Source: Acidobacteriota bacterium (lineage in GTDB: Bacteria; Acidobacteriota; Terriglobia; Bryobacterales; Bryobacteraceae). From it: a DNA stretch of 64,000 nt. The DNA lies in NCBI GenBank assembly GCA_026394055.1, contig JAPKYZ010000037.1, positions 1 to 64,000 on the forward strand, written 5' to 3'. Positions 63,059 to 64,000 of this stretch are shown piece by piece; position 1 is the first letter of the stretch; each line of letters opens with the position of its first letter. Below the pieces are notes generated by a model, which saw nothing but the letters and a program-made list of their open reading frames with translations, had not been told where the DNA came from and ran no database searches. Position numbers and translations under genes: made by a program.

Positions 63059-64000
63059 CTACTTGCGCTCGTAGACCACGCGTCCTTCCACCATCGTCAT
63101 CACGGGAGCCATCGCGCGGAGATCGGCTTCGGAGCAATTCAAAAAATCCTGCTCCACCACCACCAGATCGGCCAGCTTGCCGACTTCGAGCGACCCGCGC
63201 TGCTTTTCGCTGAACTGAATCCAGGCGGCGCCGGTGGTCCACATCTTCAAAGCGTCGCGCCGGTCGACACGTTCTTCGGGGTAGAAGTCGGTGCCCTCAC
63301 GGGTCTTGCGGGCGACGGACATCCAGATGTTGAAGAACGGGTTGAAGGCGTTGACAGCGGTATCCTTGCCCCAGCCGATCATGTGGTCGCTGCCGCCTGC
63401 GACGGGGATGCCCATCTTGAGATAGGAGGCGAGCGGGAAGAAGTAGCGCATCTTGTCCAGGCCAAACACGCGGCCCAGGGCAGGCACATCGAAGTACATC
63501 CAGCCGGGCTGAGCGTCAACAGCTACGCCCATCCGCTTCATGCGGTCGAGAGCGTCCTGGCTCATGAAGCTGCCGTGCATCACATGGTGGCGGCGTTGGG
63601 CGATGGGCTTCTCTTTGTTCAGCCGCTCAAAGGCATCGAGCAGATTGTCGATGGCCGCGCCGCCTTGGACATGGGCGGTCAACTGCCAGCCCGCGTCGCT
63701 GGCCGTGCGGAAGATGCGGTAGAGCTTTTCGGGCTCAACGAAGAGCGTGCCGCGCGCATCGGGATTGGTCTGGCCATAGAGCTGACGGCCGAAGGCACCA
63801 TAGGGCATGCGCTGATAGGCGGTGCCGACGGACTGGCCGCCATCGAGCGTCACTTTGAAGGTCGAGAACTTCAGCCACTCATCGCCTTGGCCCGTGCGCC
63901 AGGGCCGCTGCTTGATCTCGGCTTCGACCTGCTCCACTGGCCGCGAGGCGTCGATGCGCCAAGTCATGGCGACGCGAATCGGCAGCCGCCCCTGAGCCTT
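63059..64000 (-). CDS. Amidohydrolase, YtcJ-like (5' part outside the window)
   Basis: The last 314 codons of a larger gene that continues beyond the window end. The fragment shows the Amidohydro_3/YtcJ pattern: LTAHVQGGAAIDNLLDAFE with the metal His, HHVMHGSFMSQDALDRM, VDAQPGWMYFD, GIPVAGGSDHMI with Gly-Ser-Asp, and the C-terminal SLEVGKLADLVVVEQDFL. The family contains metal-dependent deacylases and imide-cleaving enzymes. The ATG at 63967 is internal; GRLPIRVAM precedes it in the same frame. Confidence 0.9.
   Translation of the reverse strand, partial: KAQGRLPIRVAMTWRIDASRPVEQVEAEIKQRPWRTGQGDEWLKFSTFKVTLDGGQSVGTAYQRMPYGAFGRQLYGQTNPDARGTLFVEPEKLYRIFRTASDAGWQLTAHVQGGAAIDNLLDAFERLNKEKPIAQRRHHVMHGSFMSQDALDRMKRMGVAVDAQPGWMYFDVPALGRVFGLDKMRYFFPLASYLKMGIPVAGGSDHMIGWGKDTAVNAFNPFFNIWMSVARKTREGTDFYPEERVDRRDALKMWTTGAAWIQFSEKQRGSLEVGKLADLVVVEQDFLNCSEADLRAMAPVMTMVEGRVVYERK

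Overview
The window is one contiguous stretch of high-GC bacterial chromosome, about 60-65% GC by eye, with lower-GC islands near 23.8-25.4 kb and 49.9-52.4 kb. The mix of genes suggests an Acidobacteriota member close to Bryobacterales / Solibacteraceae. It includes an ADOP-type MacB/FtsX permease, an Oar-like TonB-dependent receptor with an N-terminal carboxypeptidase-regulatory domain, a DUF1800/DUF1501 pair, Tat-exported Gfo/Idh/MocA and aldo/keto reductases, a large membrane Ser/Thr kinase with TPRs, a PEP-CTERM protein and many PIN-type toxin-antitoxin pairs. This placement is inference from gene content; there is no rRNA marker here.

Layout. 0-6 kb: a lytic transglycosylase with a coupled small gene, a Gfo/Idh oxidoreductase, glycogen synthase and thioredoxin. 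6-11.2 kb: a VapBC pair, then a TPR-bearing Ser/Thr kinase followed by a lysine-rich histone-H1-like protein, a papain-like cysteine protease and an orphan protein. 11.2-16.1 kb: ilvD, a DUF433/DUF5615 pair, a DUF2157/DUF4824 membrane pair and a Spy-like periplasmic protein. 16.1-21.1 kb: a five-gene minus-strand operon running from an ECF sigma factor to an ADOP transporter permease. 21.2-25.4 kb: pyrophosphatase, another PIN pair, a second Gfo/Idh enzyme, a HEPN-type protein and a DUF29 protein. 25.5-28.8 kb: glycerol catabolism (glpK, glpD) and a DUF2256 zinc protein. 28.9-38.2 kb: the DUF1800/DUF1501 secretion-associated pair, a haem peroxidase, an amidase with a duplicated tail lying beyond a HEAT-repeat gene, and a second DUF433/DUF5615 pair. 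38.2-45.4 kb: housekeeping genes (tig, mutM, a homocysteine methyltransferase/MTHFR fusion, a Sua5/YrdC-family enzyme), an aldo/keto reductase and a PIN toxin with an unfamiliar partner. 45.4-49.5 kb: the TonB-dependent receptor and a PEP-CTERM protein. 49.7-52.4 kb: a decayed DUF1501 gene against a low-GC GAF/SpoIIE-phosphatase signalling gene that appears frameshifted. 52.5-64 kb: a ManD/RspA-like enolase-superfamily enzyme, HicBA, a dienelactone hydrolase, a GNAT enzyme, VapBC, a frameshifted acyltransferase bracketed by an intact and a decayed VOC gene, a small HTH regulator, a cytochrome c / PQQ dehydrogenase pair, an SGNH esterase and the 3' part of an amidohydrolase.

The main themes are dense small toxin-antitoxin loci (seven likely pairs in 64 kb), several with palindromes next to their start codons; repeated cases of a gene next to a decayed copy of itself; and short dispersed intergenic repeats. 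I see no CRISPR array, rRNA, tRNA, intact insertion sequence or prophage. The least explained coding units are the protease/orphan cassette at 9.5-11.2 kb, the PIN partner at 45.1 kb, the HEPN protein at 23.8 kb and the ECF operon at 16-21 kb.
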